The notes beneath the pieces were generated by a model, which ran no database searches, had not been told where the DNA came from, and saw only the letters and a program-made list of their open reading frames with translations. DNA of 40,016 nucleotides, taken from Promethearchaeota archaeon (GTDB lineage: Archaea > Asgardarchaeota > Lokiarchaeia > Sigyniarchaeales > SOKP01). Where the stretch lies: positions 1-40,016 of the forward strand of contig JAGXNQ010000007.1 of NCBI GenBank assembly GCA_019894955.1, written 5' to 3'. Of this stretch, positions 26,036 through 33,961 are shown one piece after another. Within the stretch, counting starts at the first letter, position 1. Each line of letters begins with the position of its first letter. The translations under genes were made by a program, and so were the position numbers.

Positions 26036-26788
26036 GTGAATGTGAATATGAATATGAATACAAATAACAAGGTTATTATCATGGGTCATAAAGGCGCGAG
26101 TAAAATAGCCCCAGAGAACACATTAAAAGCATTTAAAGAAGCGATTCGTTTAAAAGCAGACTCTGTTGAATTTGATGTCCATGAAACATTAGATGGTGAA
26201 ATTGTTATCATCCATGATGACAATACCCTTAGCAGAACCGGAACTGAAGGGATTGTAAAAGAAATGACACTTAAAGAATTGAAAAAACTAAATTTTGGAG
26301 AGGGTGAACCAATTCCAACACTGCTGGAATTAATTGATTTAGCAAAGGATAAAATATCTCTCAATTGCGAAATAAAGGTGGATGGTATAGCTAAAAAAAT
26401 TGTTCAAATTTTCCAAGATGCTGATATTCTTGACACTACAATGGTAAGTTCCTTTTTGCATGCTGAATTGATAAAGATACAAAAAAGTGAACCACAATTA
26501 AAATTAGCAACTCTGGTTCCTAATGAAGCCGGAAAATTCTCAGATTGGAATTATAAAAAGAGCTTAATTGATTACACCTCGGAAAATAATTATTATGCAA
26601 TTAATCCGCTATTTAAACTAGCTGATAAACAATTTATTGAATATGCTCATGAAAAAAATGTAAAAGTTTTTCCTTGGACTGTTGATTCTGGAATTGCTAT
26701 GAGGAAATTAATAAATAATGGCACGGATGGAATCATTACCAATGATATAGCTCGTCTTAAAGAAGTTTTGAACTTAATTTCTAATTAA
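26036..26788 (+). CDS. Glycerophosphodiester phosphodiesterase, copy 2
   Basis: 250 residues, closely related to the neighbouring GDPDs. GHKGASKIAPENTLKAF (with Lys in place of the usual Arg after His), SVEFDVHETLDGEIVIIHDD, LNCEIKV (the complete EIK motif, unlike copies 1 and 3) and TDGIITNDI are present. It looks catalytically complete and cytosolic. The start is uncertain: the track uses GTG at 26036, but ATGs at 26048 and 26054 lie in a short AAT-GTG/ATG hexamer-like repeat and would give an N-terminus closer in length to copies 1 and 3. Confidence 0.92.
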   Translation: MNVNMNMNTNNKVIIMGHKGASKIAPENTLKAFKEAIRLKADSVEFDVHETLDGEIVIIHDDNTLSRTGTEGIVKEMTLKELKKLNFGEGEPIPTLLELIDLAKDKISLNCEIKVDGIAKKIVQIFQDADILDTTMVSSFLHAELIKIQKSEPQLKLATLVPNEAGKFSDWNYKKSLIDYTSENNYYAINPLFKLADKQFIEYAHEKNVKVFPWTVDSGIAMRKLINNGTDGIITNDIARLKEVLNLISN

Positions 26789-26825
26789 TTAATCCAATTA
26801 ATAGAATTTAATCACAAATTAATTT

Positions 26826-26839
26826 GAGGGGATATTATT
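26826..26839 (+). promoter_or_regulatory. Ribosome binding site and probable ATT start of GDPD copy 3
   Basis: The purine run GAGGGGA is followed at normal distance by ATT (26837-26839) in the GDPD frame. An in-frame TGA lies at 26825 and no ATG, GTG or TTG occurs before the conserved HRG motif. The ATT places exactly 12 residues before the catalytic His, the same as in copy 1. Confidence 0.5.
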
Positions 26840-27568
26840 TTCAATAGAAAAAAAAAAGATTTCTTAGTATTAGGTCATAGAGGTGCTAGTTCAGAAGCAC
26901 CTGAAAACTCGTTAAAAGCTTTTGAACGAGCAATTGAACTAAATGCTGATTATATCGAATTTGATCTTCAGAAGACTATCAATAATGAAATAGTTATAAG
27001 TCATGATTCCAATCTGTTAAGAACTGCTGGTGTTCTAAAAAGCTTACGAGATATGTCAATTGAAGAAATTAAGAAAATAGATATTGGGGAGGGGGAAAAA
27101 GTTCCGACTTTACATGAATTAGTTGCAATCACTAAAGGAAAAATAAACCTCCAACCCGAAGTTATTGCTCCAGGAATTATTAATGATTTAATTAATATAT
27201 TAAGAGAAGAAAACATAATTATCACGTCAATCGTTAGTAGTTTTGAGATTGCGGAATTATTAAAGGTTAAGGAAATTGAACCTATCTTAAAATTAGGCTA
27301 TATAATTCCTAAACTTTTAACAAATATTCGAATGGTTAAAAGATATGTTCAAAAAGCAATAGATAATGAATTTTATGCTATCCACCCATATTTTCCATTA
27401 GTGGATAAAGAGTTTGTAGATACAGCTCATGATAATGGTCTTAAAGTTAATGTATTTACTGTAAATGAAGAATCCATGATGATTAAACTAATAGATTTAG
27501 GTGTTGATGGAATTTTCACTGACGATATTGCTTTATTAAATAAAACTATAGGAAGAACTTATCAATAA
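26837..27568 (+). CDS. Glycerophosphodiester phosphodiesterase, copy 3 (probable ATT start)
   Basis: The track reports only 27053-27568 from an internal ATG, but the frame continues upstream through the whole conserved N-terminal half: GHRGASSEAPENSLKAFERA and YIEFDLQKTINNEIVISHD, holding both catalytic histidines and the acidic ligands. The full domain is therefore intact, about 243 residues. The initiation codon is non-standard; ATT at 26837 is my choice because of a ribosome binding site and matching length to copy 1. The EIK motif reads PEVI. Alternatives are a recent loss of the start codon or a sequence error near the A10 run at 26848-26857. Confidence 0.8.
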   Translation: MFNRKKKDFLVLGHRGASSEAPENSLKAFERAIELNADYIEFDLQKTINNEIVISHDSNLLRTAGVLKSLRDMSIEEIKKIDIGEGEKVPTLHELVAITKGKINLQPEVIAPGIINDLINILREENIIITSIVSSFEIAELLKVKEIEPILKLGYIIPKLLTNIRMVKRYVQKAIDNEFYAIHPYFPLVDKEFVDTAHDNGLKVNVFTVNEESMMIKLIDLGVDGIFTDDIALLNKTIGRTYQ

Positions 27569-27629
27569 AATATTTTAGTCAAACTATATTATCTCTCTTA
27601 ACTTTTAACTTATTTTTGGATTTCATCAC

Positions 27630-29117
27630 ATGTCTACATTAGAGAATTCAAACATAGATTTTTCAAAATTATTTTTCCCTCAATCAATTGGAATAATTGG
27701 TGCAAGTATCGATCCCGCTGGAGGTGGATTTTTTTATCGGGCAATGAAAGATAAATTTAGAGGCTCGATTTATTTATTCAATCCTAAATTAGCTGGAAAG
27801 AAATTATTTGGGAAACCGGTATATGCCTCAATTTTAGATGTCTCTGAACCAATCGATTATGTTATTTTAGCTGTTCCTGCAAGAATCGTTCCACAAATAT
27901 TAGAGGAAATAGGTCAACAAAAGATTCCCTTTTGTACGATTTTTGCTTCGGGATTTAGAGAAGTAGGAAATAAAGATCTTGAAAAAAAAACATTAGAAAT
28001 TGCACGAAAATATAAGGTCCGACTAATAGGTCCTAATTGTTTGGGTGTGTACAATCCAAGAGGAGGTCTTCACTTTGGCTTTGATCAATCTAGAAAAGCG
28101 GGAAATTTTGGAGGAATCTTCCAGTCCGGAGGTATTGCTCAGAATATATCCCAACTTGCTGTTTCTTATGGACTTTATGCCTCGAAATTTATTTCGGTAG
28201 GAAATTCATTAGATTTATCCCCCGCAGATTTTTTAGATTATTTTATAGATGATGAGCACACTAAAATAATCGGATTATATATTGAAAACTTAAGATCCAT
28301 TGAAACCGGGAGAAAATTCATGCAAATGATGAAAAAAAGTAACTTAAATCGAAAACCCGTTATATTATGGCGAGCAGGTTATGGTGAAGCAACTAAAAAA
28401 GCAATTCTTTCTCATACTGGAGGTTTAGCAGGGAATAACCAAATATGGAAAGCTGTTGGAAAACAAACTGGGAGTTGCATTGTAGAAAATTCCAATGAGC
28501 TTGCAGCACTAGCATCTGCATTTAATTTAGTGAGTTTACCCAATTCGCGTGATGTCGGTGTCATTGGAATTGGAGGTGGATCAACGATAGAAGCGGTTGA
28601 TATCCTGGAAAAATATAACTTAAAAATTCCCACCTTATCCGAAAGAACTATCAATAAAATGAAACGATTCATTCCTGACGTGAATACAAATCTTACTAAT
28701 CCCATTGATTTAGGAGGCATGGGAATCCAACCGAATATATATTATAGAACTATATTGGCTCTTAATAGAGATCCTAATATTTCTTCAATCGTATTTATTA
28801 AAGATCCTGAAAGATTTGGAGGATTTGCAGAAATTTTAGATGAATTAGGCTATCATGGCATGGATCTCAATCGAGAGTTTATAAGATACATAACTAAAGC
28901 GAAGAGTGTTTCCACCAAACCAATGTACTGCGTGATGCTTAAAATTAATGAGGGATTTGAGGAATATAAGAGTAGATATAAATTCAAACTGAAGTTACTT
29001 AATAGGAACGTCCCTGTTTTTGAATCTTTAGAGCTCACAGGTTCGATTCTCGATAAATTGAATAGTTATCGAGAATTTCTTCAAAAACATGAGAAATACC
29101 CAAAAAAAAGTAATTAA
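27630..29117 (+). CDS. ADP-forming acyl-CoA synthetase, alpha-type (CoA-binding/ligase domains)
   Basis: 495 residues. The N-terminal CoA-binding Rossmann domain (FPQSIGIIGASIDPAGGGFF, YLFNPKLAG, DYVILAVPA) is followed by a succinyl-CoA-ligase-like domain (RLIGPNCLGVYNP, GIFQSGGIAQNI). The phosphorylated His is at about residue 262 in LSHTGGLAG. The family makes ATP from acyl-CoA, ADP and phosphate, or runs in reverse, in archaeal acetate/organic acid metabolism. The ATP-grasp (beta) half is not fused and is not in the window, so a partner must be encoded elsewhere. Acyl specificity is unknown. The ATG context MSTLENSNIDFSKLF is reasonable. Confidence 0.9.
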   Translation: MSTLENSNIDFSKLFFPQSIGIIGASIDPAGGGFFYRAMKDKFRGSIYLFNPKLAGKKLFGKPVYASILDVSEPIDYVILAVPARIVPQILEEIGQQKIPFCTIFASGFREVGNKDLEKKTLEIARKYKVRLIGPNCLGVYNPRGGLHFGFDQSRKAGNFGGIFQSGGIAQNISQLAVSYGLYASKFISVGNSLDLSPADFLDYFIDDEHTKIIGLYIENLRSIETGRKFMQMMKKSNLNRKPVILWRAGYGEATKKAILSHTGGLAGNNQIWKAVGKQTGSCIVENSNELAALASAFNLVSLPNSRDVGVIGIGGGSTIEAVDILEKYNLKIPTLSERTINKMKRFIPDVNTNLTNPIDLGGMGIQPNIYYRTILALNRDPNISSIVFIKDPERFGGFAEILDELGYHGMDLNREFIRYITKAKSVSTKPMYCVMLKINEGFEEYKSRYKFKLKLLNRNVPVFESLELTGSILDKLNSYREFLQKHEKYPKKSN

Positions 29118-29122
29118 CATAT

Positions 29123-29905
29123 CTACTTCAAGTGTTTTACTTCAATCGGTCTGCCAGGGCTTCCTTGATAATAAAATTTTTCCGGTTTACCTCTCCAATT
29201 TTTATGTAAGATCGTATTTGGGAAAATTACATTATTCTTTGTGGTGACGGCATTAGGACCAACAATATTTCCTGGATAAAGTGTAGTATTGTTATCTAAT
29301 TTAATTTCCATGATAGAAATTTTACCGAATATTGAATTTACAGCATGAGAAGATAACCCAGAAGTAGGATAGATAAATACATCATTACCTAAATCTGTAA
29401 ATTCTAACCCAACATAAGCATCACAATAAATCACGTTTTTCCCTATTTTATTATGCCCAACCTTCCGTAAACTCCTATTAACTAACCATGGAAAAAAAGA
29501 TTTAGATGTAAGCCACATGGGATATTTAATGATGAATCCACGTTTGTGATAATATTTTATCCTCTTTCCTTCTTCACTATTAACGTCATCTAACTCTCTC
29601 TTAAATACACCTTGTTGAGGAGGGGATTTCCGGTGCCAGTAATTTACCCAGAAGGTCGTAAACTCAATTAAAATAATAAGATATAAAAAATATAAAAATA
29701 GAAGTACAGCCGGTAGGATAATAAGATGAATAATTAGTGGAATTGAAAGTAAAATTATAATATAATATTCAAATATGAGAAATAAACCCAAACATGCATA
29801 TAACGGTAATAGAAAACTTACAATATTAATCTTAAAGAAATCTAAGGCCGGTAGTTCAACAGTTTGCTTTTTTTCTTCTTGAGCTTCTTTACTTTTTTTT
29901 TTCAT
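29123..29905 (-). CDS. Membrane-anchored left-handed beta-helix (acyltransferase-like) protein
   Basis: 260 residues. A lysine-rich N-terminus precedes two or three membrane helices (about residues 25-90, hydrophobic with few charges). A cytosolic region includes a KYPMWLTSKSFFPWLVNRSL block, followed by a short hexapeptide beta-helix (IGKNVIYCDAYVGLEFTDLG to NTTLYPGNIVGPNAV) ending in YYQGSPGRPIEV. The arrangement resembles the C-terminal part of Pls/PosA-type proteins, where a beta-helix sits beside membrane helices. Catalysis is not proven, since only a few hexapeptide rungs are visible. It converges with the acyl-CoA synthetase gene (5 bases apart). A 16-base palindrome lies just upstream of its ATG. 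Confidence 0.78.
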   Translation of the reverse strand: MKKKSKEAQEEKKQTVELPALDFFKINIVSFLLPLYACLGLFLIFEYYIIILLSIPLIIHLIILPAVLLFLYFLYLIILIEFTTFWVNYWHRKSPPQQGVFKRELDDVNSEEGKRIKYYHKRGFIIKYPMWLTSKSFFPWLVNRSLRKVGHNKIGKNVIYCDAYVGLEFTDLGNDVFIYPTSGLSSHAVNSIFGKISIMEIKLDNNTTLYPGNIVGPNAVTTKNNVIFPNTILHKNWRGKPEKFYYQGSPGRPIEVKHLK

Positions 29906-29912
29906 TATATAA

Positions 29913-29928
29913 GAAGATATGTATCTTC
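29913..29928. promoter_or_regulatory. Operator-like perfect inverted repeat
   Basis: GAAGATA-TG-TATCTTC, 7-base arms with a 2-base spacer, lies 8-23 bases before the ATG of the beta-helix gene (29905). A protein dimer bound here would overlap the transcription start and block the gene. It is in the divergent gap with the MFS gene, but about 180 bases from that start. Confidence 0.35.
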
Positions 29929-30110
29929 ATAATAAAAAAATATGTGCTCATTTTTCTAACTCTAATAATAAAACCCAAAAAACTCAAAAAGTTAGAGTAA
30001 TATCCTTTTTTTATATCCAAATACAATATTATAAAATAATTTAATAACAATCTTCGATTTAATTCTTTAAATTATTCTATGATCTAATTAAAGTAAGATA
30101 GTGAATTAAT

Positions 30111-31331
30111 ATGTCTGATTTTAAAGAGAAAAAATTATTTAAATATCGAAATTTAACGCCTCTCTGGATTTCTGTATTTATTGATATAATAGGATTTTCA
30201 TTAATACTTCCATTGGCTGTATTCCTTGCAGAAGATTATAAAACTTCCATTTTTATGATAGGATTAGTTTTATCCATTAACGCAATGTTTAGTTTTATTT
30301 TTGGGCCAATATTAGGAAAACTCAGTGATAAATATGGAAGAAGACCCTTGTTATTGATTTCTCAGTTTGGTACTTTCATTGGATTTATAGTATTAGCATT
30401 TTCAAATTCATTAGAACTTCTAATTATCTCAAGAATCATTGATGGGATTTTTGGAGGAAATTTTCCCATCGCAAAAGCGATTGTGAGCGATGTTGTTCCT
30501 CCTAAAGATCGGGGAATACAAATGGCTAATATAGGGATTGCTCATGTGTTAGCATCTCTCATTGGACCGGGATTAGGAGGCCTTTTTTATTTCATTGGAG
30601 GAGGTATTTTTCTCCCCGGTATATTCGCTGCAGGATTATCTGTCTTTACAATGATAATTACGATCCTAATGCTAAAAGAATCGTGGCCTAGAGAGAGACG
30701 AGTGGAATCTCATAAATTTTCCATAGAGAATAATGAAAAAATCCATAAAAATAAAAATGCTCTATTTCTTCTCACACTTTTTGGATTTCACTCCGTATCA
30801 TTCATGATAATGATGGCTTCAATATCATTTTTTAGTAGAATAGTTCTTAAATTAGAGCTCCTAGAAATATCTTTAATAATGATGGTTTCAGGAATTATTC
30901 GTACAACAATTAGGTTCACTCTTTTTAAACCAACTCTTAGGAAACTAGGAGAAAGTAATGCAATTAGGTTGGGATTAACAATGTTTTTAATCTGTTTCTT
31001 TCTTATTGGATTTTCCCCAAATGTCGTGATGTTCTTTATATTATTGATGATAATAAGTTTTGCGGCTTCATTAACAAGAGGACCTTTAAATAGCATGATT
31101 AGTCAGACAGTTTCGCCAAAAATTCAGGGTAAAGTTAATGGATATAGCTCATCTTTGGATAGTTTTGCCCAAATTGTTGGACCGTTAATTGGTACATTCA
31201 TCCTTCAGTTTTTTATGCCCTATTGGTTGGGTATTGTGATTGCTGCTATAGCTTTTCCTCCATTCATAATGGCTTTCCAAAAAATTGAAGAAAAAAAATA
31301 TAAACGTCCTTTATCAAAAGAGGAATCTTAA
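30111..31331 (+). CDS. MFS transporter
   Basis: 406 residues with twelve predicted membrane helices, the standard major facilitator layout. Motif A is clear in the loop between helices 2 and 3 (GKLSDKYGRRPLLL), and the helix 4-5 region (RIIDGIFGGNFPIAKAIVSD) is like that of DHA-type drug exporters. A long cytosolic loop with RRVESHKFSIENNEKIHKNK separates the two halves. Probably a proton-coupled exporter of small hydrophobic compounds, but no substrate can be named. No regulator gene is adjacent. Its ATG is in a typical AT-rich leader without a clear TATA box. Confidence 0.93.
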   Translation: MSDFKEKKLFKYRNLTPLWISVFIDIIGFSLILPLAVFLAEDYKTSIFMIGLVLSINAMFSFIFGPILGKLSDKYGRRPLLLISQFGTFIGFIVLAFSNSLELLIISRIIDGIFGGNFPIAKAIVSDVVPPKDRGIQMANIGIAHVLASLIGPGLGGLFYFIGGGIFLPGIFAAGLSVFTMIITILMLKESWPRERRVESHKFSIENNEKIHKNKNALFLLTLFGFHSVSFMIMMASISFFSRIVLKLELLEISLIMMVSGIIRTTIRFTLFKPTLRKLGESNAIRLGLTMFLICFFLIGFSPNVVMFFILLMIISFAASLTRGPLNSMISQTVSPKIQGKVNGYSSSLDSFAQIVGPLIGTFILQFFMPYWLGIVIAAIAFPPFIMAFQKIEEKKYKRPLSKEES

Positions 31332-31370
31332 AATACAATTAATAAAGAAAAAAAAGATATAAAAAAAAGT

Positions 31371-32207
31371 TCATTCTTTTAAGAAATCAATAATAGCTTG
31401 ATTGACTTCAGGTGCTTTCTCTAGTGGACTACTATGCCCCGCTTTATCAATCACAATAAATTTACTATTAGGTAATTGATTATGAATTTCTTCCATGGAA
31501 GATCGAGGTGTTAGTCTATCATGAGATGCGGCTAATATTAATGATGGATTTTGAATTGTTTTAAGCCTATTGAAAGTATTATGCGTTTTTAATGCCGCAG
31601 CCTGCATTTCAATATCTTCTGCTGTTGCTGGATTAATAATGCTTTCTGCTATTCGTTCTTCAGCAGACCATAGACCATACCATTTTTTTGATGGATTAGC
31701 TTCCATTTCCTTTCTGAATTTAATATGATAACTTGTTCTTGTACTGTCCCACCACGCTTTAACGTGATCTACTTTCTTAGACTTTTGTTCATCTAATCTC
31801 ATATTTTTATATACTATAGGTCCACTTTCATCAGGAAAACCATGATTTGAATTGATTAAAATCATTTTATTGACTTTTTCAGGGTATTTCAAAACAAAAT
31901 TTTGAACTATCATTCCTCCAAGACTCCAACCTATAATATTTGCTTTTTTTATATCAAGGAAATCCATTAGACTACTAATATCATCAGCAAAAAGTTCCAT
32001 GGTATAATCTCCTTTAGGTCTATCACTTCTACCTGCACCTCTGTTATCAAAACGAATAACTTTGAAATGTTTAGATAATTCAGGAAATGTAGCTATCCAA
32101 TTTTCCTTCTTAGCTCCAAATCCGTGTACTAATAATAGAGGTTCACCTTCTCCAGCCATTTCATAAGAAATTTTAATTCCATTAACTTCTGCATACTGTT
32201 CAGTCAT
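31371..32207 (-). CDS. Alpha/beta-hydrolase, paralogue 1
   Basis: 278 residues of a single-domain alpha/beta-hydrolase without signal peptide. Oxyanion region LLLVHGFGAKKENW, nucleophile Ser95 in GWSLGG, acid in ASHDRLTP, and catalytic His in KAGHSSPLEKAP are all present. FDNRGAGRSDRP is typical of the haloperoxidase/3-oxoadipate-lactonase-like group, but the substrate cannot be inferred. It is downstream of a close paralogue (31-base gap), probably one transcript produced by tandem duplication. Confidence 0.93.
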   Translation of the reverse strand: MTEQYAEVNGIKISYEMAGEGEPLLLVHGFGAKKENWIATFPELSKHFKVIRFDNRGAGRSDRPKGDYTMELFADDISSLMDFLDIKKANIIGWSLGGMIVQNFVLKYPEKVNKMILINSNHGFPDESGPIVYKNMRLDEQKSKKVDHVKAWWDSTRTSYHIKFRKEMEANPSKKWYGLWSAEERIAESIINPATAEDIEMQAAALKTHNTFNRLKTIQNPSLILAASHDRLTPRSSMEEIHNQLPNSKFIVIDKAGHSSPLEKAPEVNQAIIDFLKE

Positions 32208-32238
32208 AAATTTAACAACTTACCATGAATTAAAAAGA

Positions 32239-33090
32239 TTAATTTTTTAGAAAATCAATAATGTGCTGATTAATTTTATGAGGGTATTCTAATATCGATT
32301 GATGTGCTGCCTTTTCAATTACAATAAACTTGCTATTTGGGAGCAATTCATGAATTTTTTCATTCATTAGTTTAGGACATGATTTATCCTTATCTGCAGC
32401 AATAACTAAGACCTCATTCTTAATTTTGGGTAATTTTTCGTATACATTATGAGATTTTAAAGCTTCAGCTTGATGGTTTATATCTTTTTCTGTTGGACCA
32501 AATCTCATTTTCTCATCTAATAAATCCTCTACACTCCAAATATTATGAAATTTCTTTTTTGGATCCTCATTCATTTGTTTCCAAAACTCTCGAGAATATG
32601 AAGCTTTCGACCCTATTAGAAAGGCTCCAAGTGGATCTTTTTCCATTGCTTCTATTCCTGCAATAGCATTTTTTCTATACATTTCAATTCCTTGATCAGG
32701 AGAAACTCCCGGGGGGGTCATTCCTGCGATTGTATTAATCAGTATAATTTTATTTGCTCTATTAGGATATTTGATCGCAAAGTTTTGAACGATCATTCCC
32801 CCAAGACTATGACCAATAACGTGTGCTTTTTCAATTTTCAAATGATCTAGCAATCCTTTAATATCATCAGCAAAAAGTTCCATATTATAAACCATTTCAG
32901 GTCTATCAGACCTACCAGCACCGCGATTGTCGAATCTAATAACCTTGAAATAATTTGATAAATTATCAAATTGTCCACGCCAATGTTCTTTCCTATCACT
33001 AAATCCATGGACTAAAAAAACGGGTTCTCCTTCACCTTTAATTTCATAGCAGATTTTTATTCCATTAACATCAGCAAATAACTCAGTCAT
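32239..33090 (-). CDS. Alpha/beta-hydrolase, paralogue 2
   Basis: 283 residues, colinear with paralogue 1: VFLVHGFSDRKEHW, FDNRGAGRSDRP, Ser95 in GHSLGG, an acid in IAADKDKSCP, and His in KAAHQSILEYP. The complete triad suggests an active cytosolic esterase, lactonase or C-C hydrolase. The cap region (about residues 125-195) differs most from its partner, which suggests divergent substrate preference after duplication. First of the minus-strand pair and divergent from a third, more distant hydrolase at 33184. Confidence 0.93.
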   Translation of the reverse strand: MTELFADVNGIKICYEIKGEGEPVFLVHGFSDRKEHWRGQFDNLSNYFKVIRFDNRGAGRSDRPEMVYNMELFADDIKGLLDHLKIEKAHVIGHSLGGMIVQNFAIKYPNRANKIILINTIAGMTPPGVSPDQGIEMYRKNAIAGIEAMEKDPLGAFLIGSKASYSREFWKQMNEDPKKKFHNIWSVEDLLDEKMRFGPTEKDINHQAEALKSHNVYEKLPKIKNEVLVIAADKDKSCPKLMNEKIHELLPNSKFIVIEKAAHQSILEYPHKINQHIIDFLKN

Positions 33091-33183
33091 AACTATTCAA
33101 AAACTGGAATGAACATAAGTTTAATGAAAATTTTAATTATAATTATATTATCTAAAATTGAATACTCATAATACAATGAATAA

Positions 33184-33948
33184 GTGAAAAATTTGATTGA
33201 AAAAAAAATCTTAATTCAGAGTTCCACTGGAAGTAATCTTCATGGTATTCTTTATTTGCATGGGGAAGAATCAAAGAAACAATCCATTCTTATGATATGT
33301 CATGGATTTACGGGCGACAAAGATGAATGGGGGCGCTTTCCTAAATTAACCAAATCATTAAATAAAGAAAAGATTAACGCATTAACTTTTGATTTTACTG
33401 GTTCAGGTGAAAATGAAAGAGTACCTATTACTTTATCAAAACAGATCCAAGATGTAGAGTCTGTGTATGAATGGGTAAAAAATGAAGGATATGAAGGAAT
33501 AGCAGTGCTAGGCCTTTCTTTTGGGGGTCGTACTATATTAGGAGCGAATTTACCGGGGATTAGGGCTTATGTATTTTGGGCACCCGCTATATTTGTGCAA
33601 TCTTCAGAAGATCAAAGAGATTGGTTTAAAGATTTAGATAAGGGGCCAGTAAAAATCCCCTCTTCTGGAAAAGGTGAGCCTATCATAATCGATCTTAGTT
33701 TTGTGACAGAATTTGCAAAATTACGGGTAAAACCTCTTTTGAAAAATCTGGAACTCCCTACTCTTATAGTGCAAGGCACCTCGGACGAGTCAGTTCCATT
33801 AGAATTGACAAGAAAAGCATTCCAATTGTTACCGAAAGATGAAAATCATGAGCTTATTGAAATACAAAACGCAACTCATGATTTTGAAGGAAGACATTTG
33901 ACTAAATTTATTAAAAATACTGTAATGTGGTTAAAAAAGTATATTTGA
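33184..33948 (+). CDS. Alpha/beta-hydrolase (S33/dienelactone-hydrolase-like)
   Basis: 254 residues starting with GTG (a nearby upstream ATG is out of frame and stops at once). MICHGFTGDKDEWG forms the oxyanion region, FDFTGSGEN the following turn, GLSFGGRTIL carries the nucleophile Ser112, VQGTSDESVP the acid, and ATHDFEG the His. It has a smaller cap than the two hydrolases to its left and belongs to a different subfamily resembling serine aminopeptidase/feruloyl esterase-like proteins. Cytosolic; substrate unknown. It converges with the VWA gene, 13 bases apart. Confidence 0.9.
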   Translation: MKNLIEKKILIQSSTGSNLHGILYLHGEESKKQSILMICHGFTGDKDEWGRFPKLTKSLNKEKINALTFDFTGSGENERVPITLSKQIQDVESVYEWVKNEGYEGIAVLGLSFGGRTILGANLPGIRAYVFWAPAIFVQSSEDQRDWFKDLDKGPVKIPSSGKGEPIIIDLSFVTEFAKLRVKPLLKNLELPTLIVQGTSDESVPLELTRKAFQLLPKDENHELIEIQNATHDFEGRHLTKFIKNTVMWLKKYI

Positions 33949-33961
33949 GTAATTAAATAAA

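Noticed and set aside
26846-26860. Frameshift in the A-run explaining the missing start of GDPD copy 3
   Set aside because: Neither alternative upstream frame offers an ATG, GTG or usable TTG (one TTG runs into TAG at once), so an indel would not restore a normal start. It stays possible only as a read error.
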